Source: Pacificoceanicola sp048553275 (GTDB lineage: Bacteria > Pseudomonadota > Alphaproteobacteria > Rhodobacterales > Rhodobacteraceae). From it: a stretch of DNA of 64,000 bases. A model generated the notes under the pieces. That model was given only the letters and a program-made list of their open reading frames with translations, ran no database searches and was not told the DNA's origin. Shown piece by piece: positions 54,276 through 63,741 of this stretch (its first letter is position 1; every line of letters begins with the position of its first letter). Both the position numbers and the translations under genes were made by a program. The stretch lies in NCBI RefSeq assembly GCF_048553275.1, contig NZ_JBLZMW010000005.1, forward strand, positions 124,001 through 188,000, given 5' to 3'.

Positions 54276-54749
54276 ATGACCGCCGAGCAGAAAACACACA
54301 CCCTCCCAAGCCCCGAGCACACCAGCGCCCTCGCCCGGCGGTTGGGCGCCGATCTGCATCCCGGCGACATTGTCCTGCTGTCCGGCGGCATCGGCGCGGG
54401 CAAGACCCACTTCGCGCGCAGCCTGATCCAGTCTCTGCTGATCGAACCCGAAGACGTCCCCTCGCCTACGTTCACCCTCGTACAGGTCTACGATACGCGG
54501 CACGGCGAACTCTGGCACAGCGATCTCTACAGGCTTTCCGGCCCTGATGACGTGGTCGAACTCGGTCTTGTCGACGCCTTCGAGACCGCGATCTGCCTTA
54601 TCGAATGGCCCGACAAACTTGAGGACCTCATGCCCCAAAATGCGCTCAGCCTGCGCTTCACCGATGGCCCGACAGAGGCCGCGCGCCTGCTGACCATGGA
54701 CTGGACCGATCCACGCTGGACGCCGGTCGTGCGGAATCTGCAAGCATGA
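54276..54749 (+). CDS. tsaE: tRNA t6A ATPase subunit TsaE
   Basis: The 157-aa product has Walker A 'LSGGIGAGKTHFARSLIQ', 'VPSPTFTLVQVYDT' and 'LWHSDLYRL', 'LIEWPDKLEDLMP', the TsaE set. It stimulates TsaD (40977) for t6A37 synthesis. It overlaps the next gene by ATGA. Confidence 0.95.
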   Translation: MTAEQKTHTLPSPEHTSALARRLGADLHPGDIVLLSGGIGAGKTHFARSLIQSLLIEPEDVPSPTFTLVQVYDTRHGELWHSDLYRLSGPDDVVELGLVDAFETAICLIEWPDKLEDLMPQNALSLRFTDGPTEAARLLTMDWTDPRWTPVVRNLQA

Positions 54750-55705
54750 GCGATATTCTTGCCACTGCTGGCTGGGCCGGGTCCAGCGCCACACCGCTCG
54801 CCGGAGATGCCTCCTCGCGCCGCTATACGCGCCTGTCGCGCGGCGGTGAGACCGCGATCCTCATGGAAGACCCGGAGGGGGATGTGGCGCTCTTCGCCCG
54901 CCTTGCCCGCCATCTCATCGGCATCGGCCTATCGGCCCCACGCATCCTCGCGGAGGACGCGGGCAATGGGCACCTGCTGATCGAAGATCTCGGCGATGGG
55001 CTGATCGTCCGTCTGAGTACCGACGCAGAGAGCGAAAAGCGGCTCTATCTCACCGCAACTGATGCACTCATCGCGCTCCACCGCCATGCAGCGCCAGAAG
55101 GCCTGCCCATTGCTACGCCCGAACGCCTCGCCAACATGGTTGACCTCGCCTTCGACTTCTACGCGCCCGGAACACCGGGAAAATCCGAAACGATCGCCAG
55201 CTTTCAGGCCCTTCTGGACCTGCATGCCCAGCCCACTGACGTCATGATCCTGCGCGACTTCCATGCAGAGAACATTCTCGACCTGCCGGAACGCAGCGGC
55301 GCCGCCCGCGCCGGGCTTCTCGATTTTCAGGACGCGCTACAGGGCCACCGCGCCTATGATCTCGTTTCTTTGATTGAAGACGCCCGCCGCGATGTCTCGC
55401 CCGAGACCGCCCGAGCCTGTATTAGTCACTATCTCGGCGCAACCGGACTTGACCCGGCGCAATTTCACGCCTCTCTTGCCGTTCTCGGCGCACAGCGCAA
55501 CCTGCGCATTATGGGCATCTTTGCCCGCCTCGCTGCCACCCGCGGCAAACCGCATTACATCGACCTCATTCCGCGCACATGGGCGCATCTTCAAGCCGAC
55601 CTCGAACACGCGGCCCTCGCACCGCTGCGGCCACTCCTTGCGCGGCTGCCCGCCCCGGATGAAACCCACTTGACCAAACTGAGAGCGCAATGCCCGACGC
55701 CGTAA
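54746..55705 (+). CDS. amgK: Aminoglycoside-phosphotransferase-fold sugar kinase, AmgK-like
   Basis: The 319-aa product is APH-like: 'GDASSRRYTRLSRGGETAILMEDP' with the ATP Lys region, 'LLIEDLGDGLIV', the catalytic 'ILRDFHAENIL' and 'LLDFQDALQGHRAYDLVSL'. Pairing with a MurU-like nucleotidyltransferase fits AmgK (phosphorylates MurNAc/GlcNAc at C1) in cell-wall recycling. It overlaps tsaE and murU. Confidence 0.82.
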   Translation: MSDILATAGWAGSSATPLAGDASSRRYTRLSRGGETAILMEDPEGDVALFARLARHLIGIGLSAPRILAEDAGNGHLLIEDLGDGLIVRLSTDAESEKRLYLTATDALIALHRHAAPEGLPIATPERLANMVDLAFDFYAPGTPGKSETIASFQALLDLHAQPTDVMILRDFHAENILDLPERSGAARAGLLDFQDALQGHRAYDLVSLIEDARRDVSPETARACISHYLGATGLDPAQFHASLAVLGAQRNLRIMGIFARLAATRGKPHYIDLIPRTWAHLQADLEHAALAPLRPLLARLPAPDETHLTKLRAQCPTP

Positions 55706-56358
55706 TGCTCTTCGCCGCCGGTTTCGGCACCCGCATGGGTGCGCTGACGAAAGACAAACCCAAACCGCTGATCGAAGTCGCGGGCAGACCCCTGCTGGAT
55801 CACGCGCTCGCGCTGACAGAAGGGCTGAAAACCCGCGTGGTCAACGCGCATCATCACGCGGATCAGATCACTGGCCATCTGTCGGGCACCGACGTCCACG
55901 TCAGCATCGAAACCCCGGATATCCTCGATACGGGAGGCGGGCTGCGCCACGCCCTGCCGCTCCTGCGCACGAACCCTGTGTTTACCCTCAACACTGACGC
56001 AGTTTGGAGCGGTCCCAACCCTCTCTCCCTGCTTGCCAAGCATTGGCAGCCCGAGGTGATGGACGCTCTTCTTCTCTGCGTCCCCCTCGTCCGCGCGATC
56101 GGGCGCAAAGGCTCTGGCGATTTCAGCCTGGCCAGCACCGGAGTGCTAACGCGCGCAGGTGATCTCGTCTATACTGGCGCACAAATCGTCAAGACCGATG
56201 GGCTGCAAGAGATCCCCGATGCCGCGTTTTCCCTCAATCGCCTTTGGAACCGCATGGCCGGGACAGGTCGCCTCCATGGCCTGACCTATCCCGGTTCATG
56301 GTGCGACGTCGGCCACCCGGATGGCATCGCCCTTGCCGAGGAGATGCTGCATGGCTGA
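55690..56358 (+). CDS. murU: MurNAc-1-P uridylyltransferase, MurU-like
   Basis: The 222-aa product has the nucleotidyltransferase signature 'MLFAAGFGTRMGALTKDKPKPLIEVAGRPLLDHAL' (quoted in part 'AAGFGTRMGALTKDKPKPL'), 'DTGGGLRHAL', 'LNTDAVW' (metal) and 'WCDVGHPD'. With AmgK it makes UDP-MurNAc from recycled MurNAc. Start overlaps amgK by 16 bases. Confidence 0.87.
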   Translation: MPDAVMLFAAGFGTRMGALTKDKPKPLIEVAGRPLLDHALALTEGLKTRVVNAHHHADQITGHLSGTDVHVSIETPDILDTGGGLRHALPLLRTNPVFTLNTDAVWSGPNPLSLLAKHWQPEVMDALLLCVPLVRAIGRKGSGDFSLASTGVLTRAGDLVYTGAQIVKTDGLQEIPDAAFSLNRLWNRMAGTGRLHGLTYPGSWCDVGHPDGIALAEEMLHG

Positions 56359-59269
56359 CACCCGCCTCTTCGCCCTGCCGCCGGGCGTTGATTTCGCCCG
56401 CGAATTGCTGACAGGTCTTCATGCCCGTGTGGATAGCCCGCCAGAGGCACTGGCCCGGGTCGAACTTTATGTAAACACGACGCGCATGGCCCGCCGCATT
56501 CGCGATCTCTACGACCAAGGCCCCGCGCGGCTCCTGCCCCGCCTTCGTCTTGTCACCGATCTTGCGGACCCGCTCACCCGCGCCGACCTGCCCCAGCCCA
56601 TTCCCAAGCTGCGCCGCCGTCTCGAAATGACGGGCCTTGTTGCGCGCCTGCTCCAGTCGCAGCCTGACCTCGCACCACGCTCCGCGCTCTATGATCTCGC
56701 GGACAGCCTTGTTGGACTCATGGAGGAAATGCATGCGGAAGGCGTCACGCCGGAGACCATCGCGAGCCTCGATGTCACCGATCAATCCGGCCATTGGGCC
56801 CGCGCGCTCACCTTCTTTAACGCCGTGCAGCCGTTCTTTGACGAAAATGCAGAGCCCGACGCCGCCTCTCATGCCCGTTTTGCGCTGGAGCAGAGACTGA
56901 TTGACTGGGAGACGAACCCGCCGGAACACCCCATTGTCGTCGCAGGGTCCACCGGCTCACGCGGCACCACCGCCGAATTCATGCGCGCCGTCGCGCGGCT
57001 CCCGCAGGGCTACGTGGTTCTGCCTGGCTTTGATTTCGACATGCCGCGCACTGTCTGGGATCGCCTGGGTGAGCCGCTGAAAGGCGAGGATCATCCACAG
57101 TATCGCTTTGCGCGACTCATGGGTGAATTGGGCCTGACCAGAGACGAAATTCACCGCTGGTCAGACGCCGACGCGCCCGCGCCCGGACGCAATCGCCTGC
57201 TCTCGCTCGCCCTGCGCCCCGCGCCGGTCACACATCAATGGATGAGCGAGGGACCAAAGCTCCCGGACCTGCGCGAGGCCTGCGCCGATGTCACGCTGAT
57301 CGAGGCCGCGACCACCCGGGAGGAGGCCCTCGCCATTGCGCTGCGCCTGCGCGAAGCCGCGGAAACCGGCACGCGTGCCGCGCTCATCACCCCGGATCGC
57401 ATGCTGACCCGACAGGTCACTTCCGCGCTTGATCGCTGGGACATCAAACCGGACGACAGCGCGGGCACGCCCGCGCAACTCACGCCGCCGGGCCGCTTCC
57501 TGCGCCATGCGGCCGCCCTGTTCACCGAGGATCTGACCGCTGAGGCGCTGCTTGCCTTGCTCAAACACCCGTTGACGCACTCCGGCAGTGACCGCGGCCC
57601 GCACCTGCGTCACACCCGCGATCTCGAACTGCACATTCGCCGCAAGGGCATGCCCTACCCCGCGCCCGACCAGCTGACGGCGTTTGGCGCGGCCCGAAAC
57701 TGCGAGAATTGGGCCGCTTGGGTTGCCGGGACCTTTTGCGCCCTGCGCGAGGTCAGCACCCCGCATCTTACAGACTGGACCGCCCGCCACATCGCTCTGG
57801 CCGAGCGCATCGCCTGCGGGCCGGATGCCGAGGGCTCGGGCGAGCTTTGGGACAAGGACACCGGGCGCAAGCTGCACGAAATCGTCTCTAACCTGGCCGA
57901 GGAAGCCGAACACGGCAGCGAACTGACCGCTCGCGACTATGCGGATCTCTTTGGTGCCATCGTCAGCGCCGAAGAGGTGCGCAATCCGGACGCGGTGCAT
58001 CCAAACATTCTCATCTGGGGCACGCTCGAAGCGCGCGTGATGGATGCCGACCTGCTTATCCTTGCCGGCCTCAACGAAGGATCGTGGCCCGAAATGCCCG
58101 GCGCCGATCCATGGCTGAACCGCGCCCTGCGTGCCCAGGCGGGGCTGCTTCTGCCCGAACGGCGCATCGGCCTGTCCGCGCATGACTTCCAGCAGGCCGC
58201 CGCCGCGCCAGAGGTCTGGCTGACCCGTGCCCTCAAGTCCGACGACGCCGAAACCGTGCCGTCGCGGTGGCTCAATCGCATGGTGAATCTGATGACGGGC
58301 CTCCCGGACCGCTTTGGCCCCGAAGCCCTGACGACCATGCGCACCAAGGGAAAGCACTGGCTCGCCCTCGCCGGCGCGGTTGAAGCTCCGATCGAAACAC
58401 CGCCCGCGCGCCGCCCGTCTCCGGCGCCGCCGCCCGAAGCCCGCCCGCGCGAACTACCGGTCACCGACATCAAGAAGCTTGTCCGCGATCCCTTCGCGAT
58501 TTACGCCCGCCGCGTGCTCCGCCTGAAGACCCTGGACCCGTTGATGCAGGCCCCGGACGCGCTCCTGCGCGGGGTTCTGGTCCATAAGGTGCTGGAGAAT
58601 TTCGTCAAGGAAACGCGTGATGATGCTTCACTGATCCGCCCCAAAACGCTTCAAGAGCACGCCAAGGCCCTGCTGGATAATCCCGACATGGTGCCGTTCC
58701 CGATGATGCGCGTGCTCTGGCAGGACAAAATACGGCAGGTGGCCGACTGGTTCACCGAAACGGAGGCCGCGCGGCAATCGCAGGCGCGCCCGGCGCATTT
58801 CGAAATCAGCGGAAAGGCCCTGATCCCCTCCCTCGGCTTCACGCTCAAAGGACAGGCTGACCGTATCGACATCGACGAGCGGGGGCATGCGCATATCTAC
58901 GATTACAAAACCGGCAAGGCACCGACCGGCCCGGAGCAACAACATTTCGACAAACAGCTCCTGCTCGAAGCGGCCATGGCCCTGCGCGGCGCCTTCCCCG
59001 ACCTCATGCCAAAGCACGTCGAACGCGCGCTCTTCATCTCGCTCAAACCCGGTGACCCCAAAGAGGTACCCGCGCCCCTGGAGGAGTCGCCGCCGGACAA
59101 GGTTTGGGAGGAGTTGACACGGCTGATCAGTGCCTATCTTGCCCCGGATCGTGGGTTTACCGCGCGCCGCGCCTTGATGTCCGATACCGATTTCGCCGAA
59201 TACGATCACCTCTCGCGCCTTGGCGAATGGGACGTCACGGACGCGCCGCATCGGGAGATCCTCGAATGA
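56351..59269 (+). CDS. addB: Double-strand break repair protein AddB
   Basis: The 972-aa product is an alphaproteobacterial AddB: an N-terminal inactive helicase-like part ('FALPPGVDFARELLTGL'), 'WGTLEARVMDADLLILAGLNEGSWPEM' mid region (quoted in part) and a C-terminal PD-(D/E)xK nuclease ('GQADRIDIDERGHAHIYDYKTGK'). It recognises Chi-like sites and cuts the 3' strand. It overlaps murU by eight bases and addA by ATGA. Confidence 0.95.
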   Translation: MADTRLFALPPGVDFARELLTGLHARVDSPPEALARVELYVNTTRMARRIRDLYDQGPARLLPRLRLVTDLADPLTRADLPQPIPKLRRRLEMTGLVARLLQSQPDLAPRSALYDLADSLVGLMEEMHAEGVTPETIASLDVTDQSGHWARALTFFNAVQPFFDENAEPDAASHARFALEQRLIDWETNPPEHPIVVAGSTGSRGTTAEFMRAVARLPQGYVVLPGFDFDMPRTVWDRLGEPLKGEDHPQYRFARLMGELGLTRDEIHRWSDADAPAPGRNRLLSLALRPAPVTHQWMSEGPKLPDLREACADVTLIEAATTREEALAIALRLREAAETGTRAALITPDRMLTRQVTSALDRWDIKPDDSAGTPAQLTPPGRFLRHAAALFTEDLTAEALLALLKHPLTHSGSDRGPHLRHTRDLELHIRRKGMPYPAPDQLTAFGAARNCENWAAWVAGTFCALREVSTPHLTDWTARHIALAERIACGPDAEGSGELWDKDTGRKLHEIVSNLAEEAEHGSELTARDYADLFGAIVSAEEVRNPDAVHPNILIWGTLEARVMDADLLILAGLNEGSWPEMPGADPWLNRALRAQAGLLLPERRIGLSAHDFQQAAAAPEVWLTRALKSDDAETVPSRWLNRMVNLMTGLPDRFGPEALTTMRTKGKHWLALAGAVEAPIETPPARRPSPAPPPEARPRELPVTDIKKLVRDPFAIYARRVLRLKTLDPLMQAPDALLRGVLVHKVLENFVKETRDDASLIRPKTLQEHAKALLDNPDMVPFPMMRVLWQDKIRQVADWFTETEAARQSQARPAHFEISGKALIPSLGFTLKGQADRIDIDERGHAHIYDYKTGKAPTGPEQQHFDKQLLLEAAMALRGAFPDLMPKHVERALFISLKPGDPKEVPAPLEESPPDKVWEELTRLISAYLAPDRGFTARRALMSDTDFAEYDHLSRLGEWDVTDAPHREILE

Positions 59270-62200
59270 TCCGCGACCTCGCAACCCAGCGGCAGGTAGA
59301 CGCGGCCGCCCCCGGTAGCTCCACGTGGCTCGCCGCCAATGCAGGCTCCGGAAAGACCCGCGTTCTGACCGATCGGGTCGCGCGCCTCCTGCTCGAAGGT
59401 GTGCTCCCCGAACATATCCTTTGCCTGACCTACACCAAGGCCGCCGCCTCGGAGATGCAGAACCGCCTGTTCCGCCGCCTCGGCCAATGGGCGATGCTCG
59501 AAAGCGATGCCCTTCGGGCCGAATTACGCACGCTCGGAGTGGAACAGAGCCTGAATGACGATTTTCTGCGCGATGCCCGCACTCTTTTTGCCCGCGCCAT
59601 CGAAACGCCCGGCGGTCTGCGTATTCAGACGATCCACTCCTTCTGCTCTTCCCTCCTGCGCCGCTTCCCGCTGGAGGCCAAGGTCAGCCCGCAGTTCCAG
59701 GAAATGGAAGATCGCGCCGCTGAACTGCTGCGGGCCGAGATCCTCGATACCATGGCGGAGGGACCGCAGGCCCCGCTCGTCCATGCACTTGCCCCCTATA
59801 TTTCCGGTGACGACACCGGCAGCCTGCTCGCCGGGCTGACGAAACATAAATCCGCCTTTGCCCCCCTGCCGACGCAGGCTCAGATCTTCGCTGCCTATGG
59901 CCTCTCCGACGGCTACGGCGAAACCGATCTGACCGACGAGGTCTTTCTCGGCGACGAAATGGCGTTTCTGGCGGAGTTAGAGCCGATTTTGCGCACGTCC
60001 GGCGCCAACGATCAGAAATTCGCGGACAGCATCAAGGCCCTTACCGGCCCTTCGCTCCGGAGCCTGGCAATCCTCGAAGGCGCCCTTCTTACCGGCGGCA
60101 GCGCCAAGGAGCCCTTCACTGCCAAACTCGGCAAGGTTCCTACAAAGGGCTTCACCAAGAAGCATGATGTGGATCACATTCTGCCCAGGCTGGACGCTCT
60201 GATGACCCGCGTTGAAAGCGCGCGCCCCAAACGCCTCGCCCTGCTCGCGGCCCGCCGTGACGTCGCCTTGCACGACTTCGCCGCGCATTTCATCCCCGCC
60301 TATGAGACCGCAAAACAACTGCGCGGCTGGCTCGACTTCGACGATCTCATCACCCGCGCCCGCGATCTACTGAACGATCCGAAGGTCGCCGCATGGGTGC
60401 TGTTCAAACTCGACGGCGGCATCGACCATATCCTTGTCGATGAGGCGCAGGACACCTCGCCGGTTCAATGGCAGGTGATCGAACGCCTCGCTCAAGAGTT
60501 CACCTCCGGGATCGGCGCCCGCGCCGACACCCGCCGCACAATCTTTGTCGTCGGGGACAAGAAGCAGTCGATCTACAGCTTCCAGGGCGCCGATCCGGCG
60601 GAATTCGATCGTATGCGTGATGAATTCCGCGAACGCCTGCAAATGACCGATGCACCCCTTTCGGCAATGGAGCTCGAACACAGCTTCCGCTCCGCCGATC
60701 CGATCCTGCGGCTGGTCGACATGACCTTCGACACCGCCGGCCCTTCGGGCTTCACCCCCGATCAAAAGCACATCGCTTTCAAGGAGCGTATGCCGGGCCG
60801 CGTCGACCTCTGGCCCGTGGTGGAGCCAGTCAAGGAAGAGAAGGACGGCGATTGGTTCGAGCCCATCGACCGCGTTGGCCAGCGCCACCAGACCGTCATT
60901 CTCGCCCAGCGCATCGCGCAGTTCATCAAGCGGACCATCGACGCGAAGACCCCACTGCCCGTGGAAAAGGGGTTTTCCGGCGCCTATGCGGCCCGCCCGG
61001 TGCATGCGGGCGATTTCCTGATCCTCGTGCGCTCTCGCTCTCGTTTGTTCACGGAGATTATCCGTGCCTGCAAACAAGCGGACCTGCCCATCGCCGGGGC
61101 GGACCGGCTCAAGGTCATGGCCGAGCTTGCCGTCAAGGACATCATGGCGCTACTGAAGTTCCTCGCCACGCCCGAGGATGACCTCTCGCTCGCCATCGCG
61201 CTGCGCTCGCCGCTCTTCGGCCTGTCGGAACAGCAGCTTTTCGACCTCGCCCACCGGCGCAAGGACAAGGCGTACCTCTGGGAGGCGCTGCGTGACCGGA
61301 AGGAGGACTTTCCGGACGTCATGGCGCTAATCCGCGATCTGAACAAGCAGACAGATTTTCTCCGTCCCTATGATCTGATCGAACGCATCCTGACCCGGCA
61401 CAAGGGTCGCCGCCTGCTGATCGGTCGTCTCGGTGCCGAGGCAGAGGATGGTATCAACGCCCTTCTGGCCCAGGCGCTGAGCTATGAGCGCACGGACATT
61501 CCTTCGCTCACCGGATTCATCGAGTGGGCGCAGAGCGACAACCTGGAGATCAAACGCGCCGCCGAAGGCGCCGGTCAGACGCTGCGGGTCATGACGGTGC
61601 ACGGTTCCAAGGGTCTCGAAGCGCCCATCGTCATCCTGCCGGACTGCGCCGAACGCAAGAACACCCTGCGTGCCACACTCCTGCGCGACGAACACGGGCT
61701 GCTCTGGAAACAGACAGGCGACGCCCTGCCCCCACGCCACACCGCCGCGATCCAGACCGCGATGGAGGCCGAAGCCCAGGAGCGCGACCGCCTGCTTTAC
61801 GTCGGGCTGACCCGCGCGGAGAAATGGCTGATCGTTGCGGCGGCGGGCGAGACCGGCAAGAGCGGCGAGGCCTGGTACGACAAGGTTCAGCGCGGCATGG
61901 AGAACAGCGGCGCGGAGGCCAAGACCTTCGACTTCGGCGATCTCGGCGGCGGCGAGGGCAAGACCCTGAGCCACGGCGACTGGTCTGCGCTCGACATGAC
62001 GGAGCCAGAGATAAAGACTGAAGCTGTCCCGGAACTGCCCGCCCACCTGACACAGCCTGCACCGCAGCCAACACCCCTGCCCGAGGCTCGCAGCCCTTCT
62101 GACTTAGGCGGGCCCAAGGCCTTGCCCGGCGATCACGGCGACGAGGAAGACGTGGCAAAGGCGCGCGGAACACTGATCCATGAGTTGATCGAGCTGCTCG

Positions 62201-62649
62201 CCCCGCTGCCCTCGGACGCCCGCGAACCCTCTGGGCAACGCCTGCTCACCTCTCGCGGACAATGGCCTCAGGCCGCGCCGCTCCTGCACGAAACCTTGCA
62301 TGTGCTGCAAACCCACCCCGCGCTTTTCACAAGCGAAAGCCTCGCCGAAGTGCCGATCACCGCCGATCTACCGGGGCTTGGCCGTGTTCACGGCGTTATC
62401 GACCGTTTGCACATCACGCCCGAAAAAATAACCCTCATCGACTACAAGACGAACCGCGAAGTGCCCGAAAACCCTGAACAAACCCCCGATGGATTGCTTC
62501 GTCAGATGGGTGCCTACGCCGCCGCGCTGGCTCAGGTCTATCCGGGCAGACAAATCGAAACGGCCCTGCTCTGGACCGCAAACGCCGTGTTTATGCCCCT
62601 GCCGCACGACATCGTGACACAAGCGCTCGGGCGGGCCGCAGTCCCTTGA
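59266..62649 (+). CDS. addA: Double-strand break repair helicase-nuclease AddA
   Basis: The 1127-aa product is a UvrD-like helicase: Walker A 'ANAGSGKTRVL', 'TYTKAAASEMQNRLFRRLG' (motif Ia), 'ILVDEAQDTSPVQW' (motif II), 'VVGDKKQSIYSFQGADP' (motif III), 'MTVHGSKGLEAPIVILPD' (motif V), 'LLYVGLTRAEKWL' (motif VI) and a C-terminal nuclease 'GVIDRLHITPEKITLIDYKTN'. It unwinds and digests DNA ends with AddB. Start ATG 59266. Confidence 0.97.
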   Translation: MIRDLATQRQVDAAAPGSSTWLAANAGSGKTRVLTDRVARLLLEGVLPEHILCLTYTKAAASEMQNRLFRRLGQWAMLESDALRAELRTLGVEQSLNDDFLRDARTLFARAIETPGGLRIQTIHSFCSSLLRRFPLEAKVSPQFQEMEDRAAELLRAEILDTMAEGPQAPLVHALAPYISGDDTGSLLAGLTKHKSAFAPLPTQAQIFAAYGLSDGYGETDLTDEVFLGDEMAFLAELEPILRTSGANDQKFADSIKALTGPSLRSLAILEGALLTGGSAKEPFTAKLGKVPTKGFTKKHDVDHILPRLDALMTRVESARPKRLALLAARRDVALHDFAAHFIPAYETAKQLRGWLDFDDLITRARDLLNDPKVAAWVLFKLDGGIDHILVDEAQDTSPVQWQVIERLAQEFTSGIGARADTRRTIFVVGDKKQSIYSFQGADPAEFDRMRDEFRERLQMTDAPLSAMELEHSFRSADPILRLVDMTFDTAGPSGFTPDQKHIAFKERMPGRVDLWPVVEPVKEEKDGDWFEPIDRVGQRHQTVILAQRIAQFIKRTIDAKTPLPVEKGFSGAYAARPVHAGDFLILVRSRSRLFTEIIRACKQADLPIAGADRLKVMAELAVKDIMALLKFLATPEDDLSLAIALRSPLFGLSEQQLFDLAHRRKDKAYLWEALRDRKEDFPDVMALIRDLNKQTDFLRPYDLIERILTRHKGRRLLIGRLGAEAEDGINALLAQALSYERTDIPSLTGFIEWAQSDNLEIKRAAEGAGQTLRVMTVHGSKGLEAPIVILPDCAERKNTLRATLLRDEHGLLWKQTGDALPPRHTAAIQTAMEAEAQERDRLLYVGLTRAEKWLIVAAAGETGKSGEAWYDKVQRGMENSGAEAKTFDFGDLGGGEGKTLSHGDWSALDMTEPEIKTEAVPELPAHLTQPAPQPTPLPEARSPSDLGGPKALPGDHGDEEDVAKARGTLIHELIELLAPLPSDAREPSGQRLLTSRGQWPQAAPLLHETLHVLQTHPALFTSESLAEVPITADLPGLGRVHGVIDRLHITPEKITLIDYKTNREVPENPEQTPDGLLRQMGAYAAALAQVYPGRQIETALLWTANAVFMPLPHDIVTQALGRAAVP

Positions 62650-62717
62650 CGCCAGACCTTGCCGTCCATACCTTCCGCCTCCAAAGACACGCTGCCCCAT
62701 TTTCAGGAGATACCGCC

Positions 62718-63038
62718 ATGGCAACCGTTGCCGTCACCGACGCCACCTTTGACGAAGAAGTCAAAAACTCCGATGTTCCCGTTGTCGTCGACTTCTGGGC
62801 GGAGTGGTGTGGCCCCTGCAAGCAGATCGGCCCGGCGCTCGAAGAGCTGGCAGCCGAATATGAAGGCAAGATCAAGATCGCCAAGGTCGACGTAGACCAG
62901 AACCCCAACGCCGCCGCGGCAATGGGCGTACGTGGCATTCCGGCCCTCTTCATCTTCAAGGACGGCCAGGTCGTCTCCAACCGCGCTGGGGCCGCCCCCA
63001 AAGCCGCGCTGGAAGGCTGGATCAAAGACTCGATCTGA
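62718..63038 (+). CDS. trxA: Thioredoxin
   Basis: The 106-aa product has the thioredoxin fold with 'VDFWAEWCGPCKQIGPALEEL' and cis-Pro region 'RGIPALFIFKDG'. It is the general cytosolic disulfide reductase. ATG 62718 with AGGAGA; the upstream frame overlaps addA. It is followed by a strong terminator. Confidence 0.97.
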   Translation: MATVAVTDATFDEEVKNSDVPVVVDFWAEWCGPCKQIGPALEELAAEYEGKIKIAKVDVDQNPNAAAAMGVRGIPALFIFKDGQVVSNRAGAAPKAALEGWIKDSI

Positions 63039-63060
63039 TCCGTACCCGACGCATGATCAA

Positions 63061-63093
63061 GGCCCCGCCACCCCGGCGGGGCCTTTCTCTTTT
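63061..63093 (+). terminator. Intrinsic terminator after trxA
   Basis: GGCCCCGCC (63061–63069) and GGCGGGGCC (63075–63083) form a 9-bp stem with a 5-base loop followed by TTTCTCTTTT. It ends the tsaE/addBA/trxA run. Confidence 0.9.
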
Positions 63094-63163
63094 CCCGGCT
63101 TCTTCTTGGCAAGAATGCTCAAATCCCCCATATGACCCCCTAACGACCCACAGGAGGCAGAGC

Positions 63164-63721
63164 ATGAGCGATACCGATTTCCCCGGCTGGCACGGCACCA
63201 CCATCATTGGCGTGCGCAAGGACGGCAAGGTCGTCATCGCCGGTGACGGACAGGTCAGCCTTGGCCAGACCGTGATCAAGGGCACGGCCCGCAAGGTCCG
63301 TCGCCTCTCCCCCGGCGGTTACGATGTGGTTTGCGGCTTTGCGGGCTCCACCGCCGACGCCTTTACCCTTCTGGAACGCCTCGAAGCCAAGCTCGAAGCC
63401 ACTCCCGGCCAATTGCAGCGCGCTTCGGTCGAGCTGGCCAAGGACTGGCGCACGGACAAATATCTGCAAAAGCTCGAAGCGATGCTGATCGTCACCGATG
63501 GCACCGATCTGTTGATCATCACCGGTGCCGGGGATGTGCTCGAACCCGAACACAACGTCGCCGCCATCGGCTCCGGTGGCAACTTCGCCCTCGCCGCCGC
63601 CCGCGGCATGATGGACACGGACAAGGACGCCGAACAGGTCGCCCGTGCGGCCATGGCTATCGCCGCCGACATTTGCGTCTATACCAACGGCAATCTGACA
63701 GTAGAGACTATTTCGGCCTGA
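63164..63721 (+). CDS. hslV: ATP-dependent protease subunit HslV
   Basis: The 185-aa product is a proteasome-type beta subunit: 'WHGTTIIGVRKDGKVVIAGDGQVSLG' with the N-terminal Thr nucleophile after a short propeptide, 'CGFAGSTADAFTLLERLE', 'IGSGGNFALAAARG' and 'IYTNGN'-like end. ATG 63164 follows AGGAGG. It degrades proteins unfolded by HslU, encoded next. Confidence 0.96.
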   Translation: MSDTDFPGWHGTTIIGVRKDGKVVIAGDGQVSLGQTVIKGTARKVRRLSPGGYDVVCGFAGSTADAFTLLERLEAKLEATPGQLQRASVELAKDWRTDKYLQKLEAMLIVTDGTDLLIITGAGDVLEPEHNVAAIGSGGNFALAAARGMMDTDKDAEQVARAAMAIAADICVYTNGNLTVETISA

Positions 63722-63741
63722 ACCGGCCCGAGAGGAAGCAT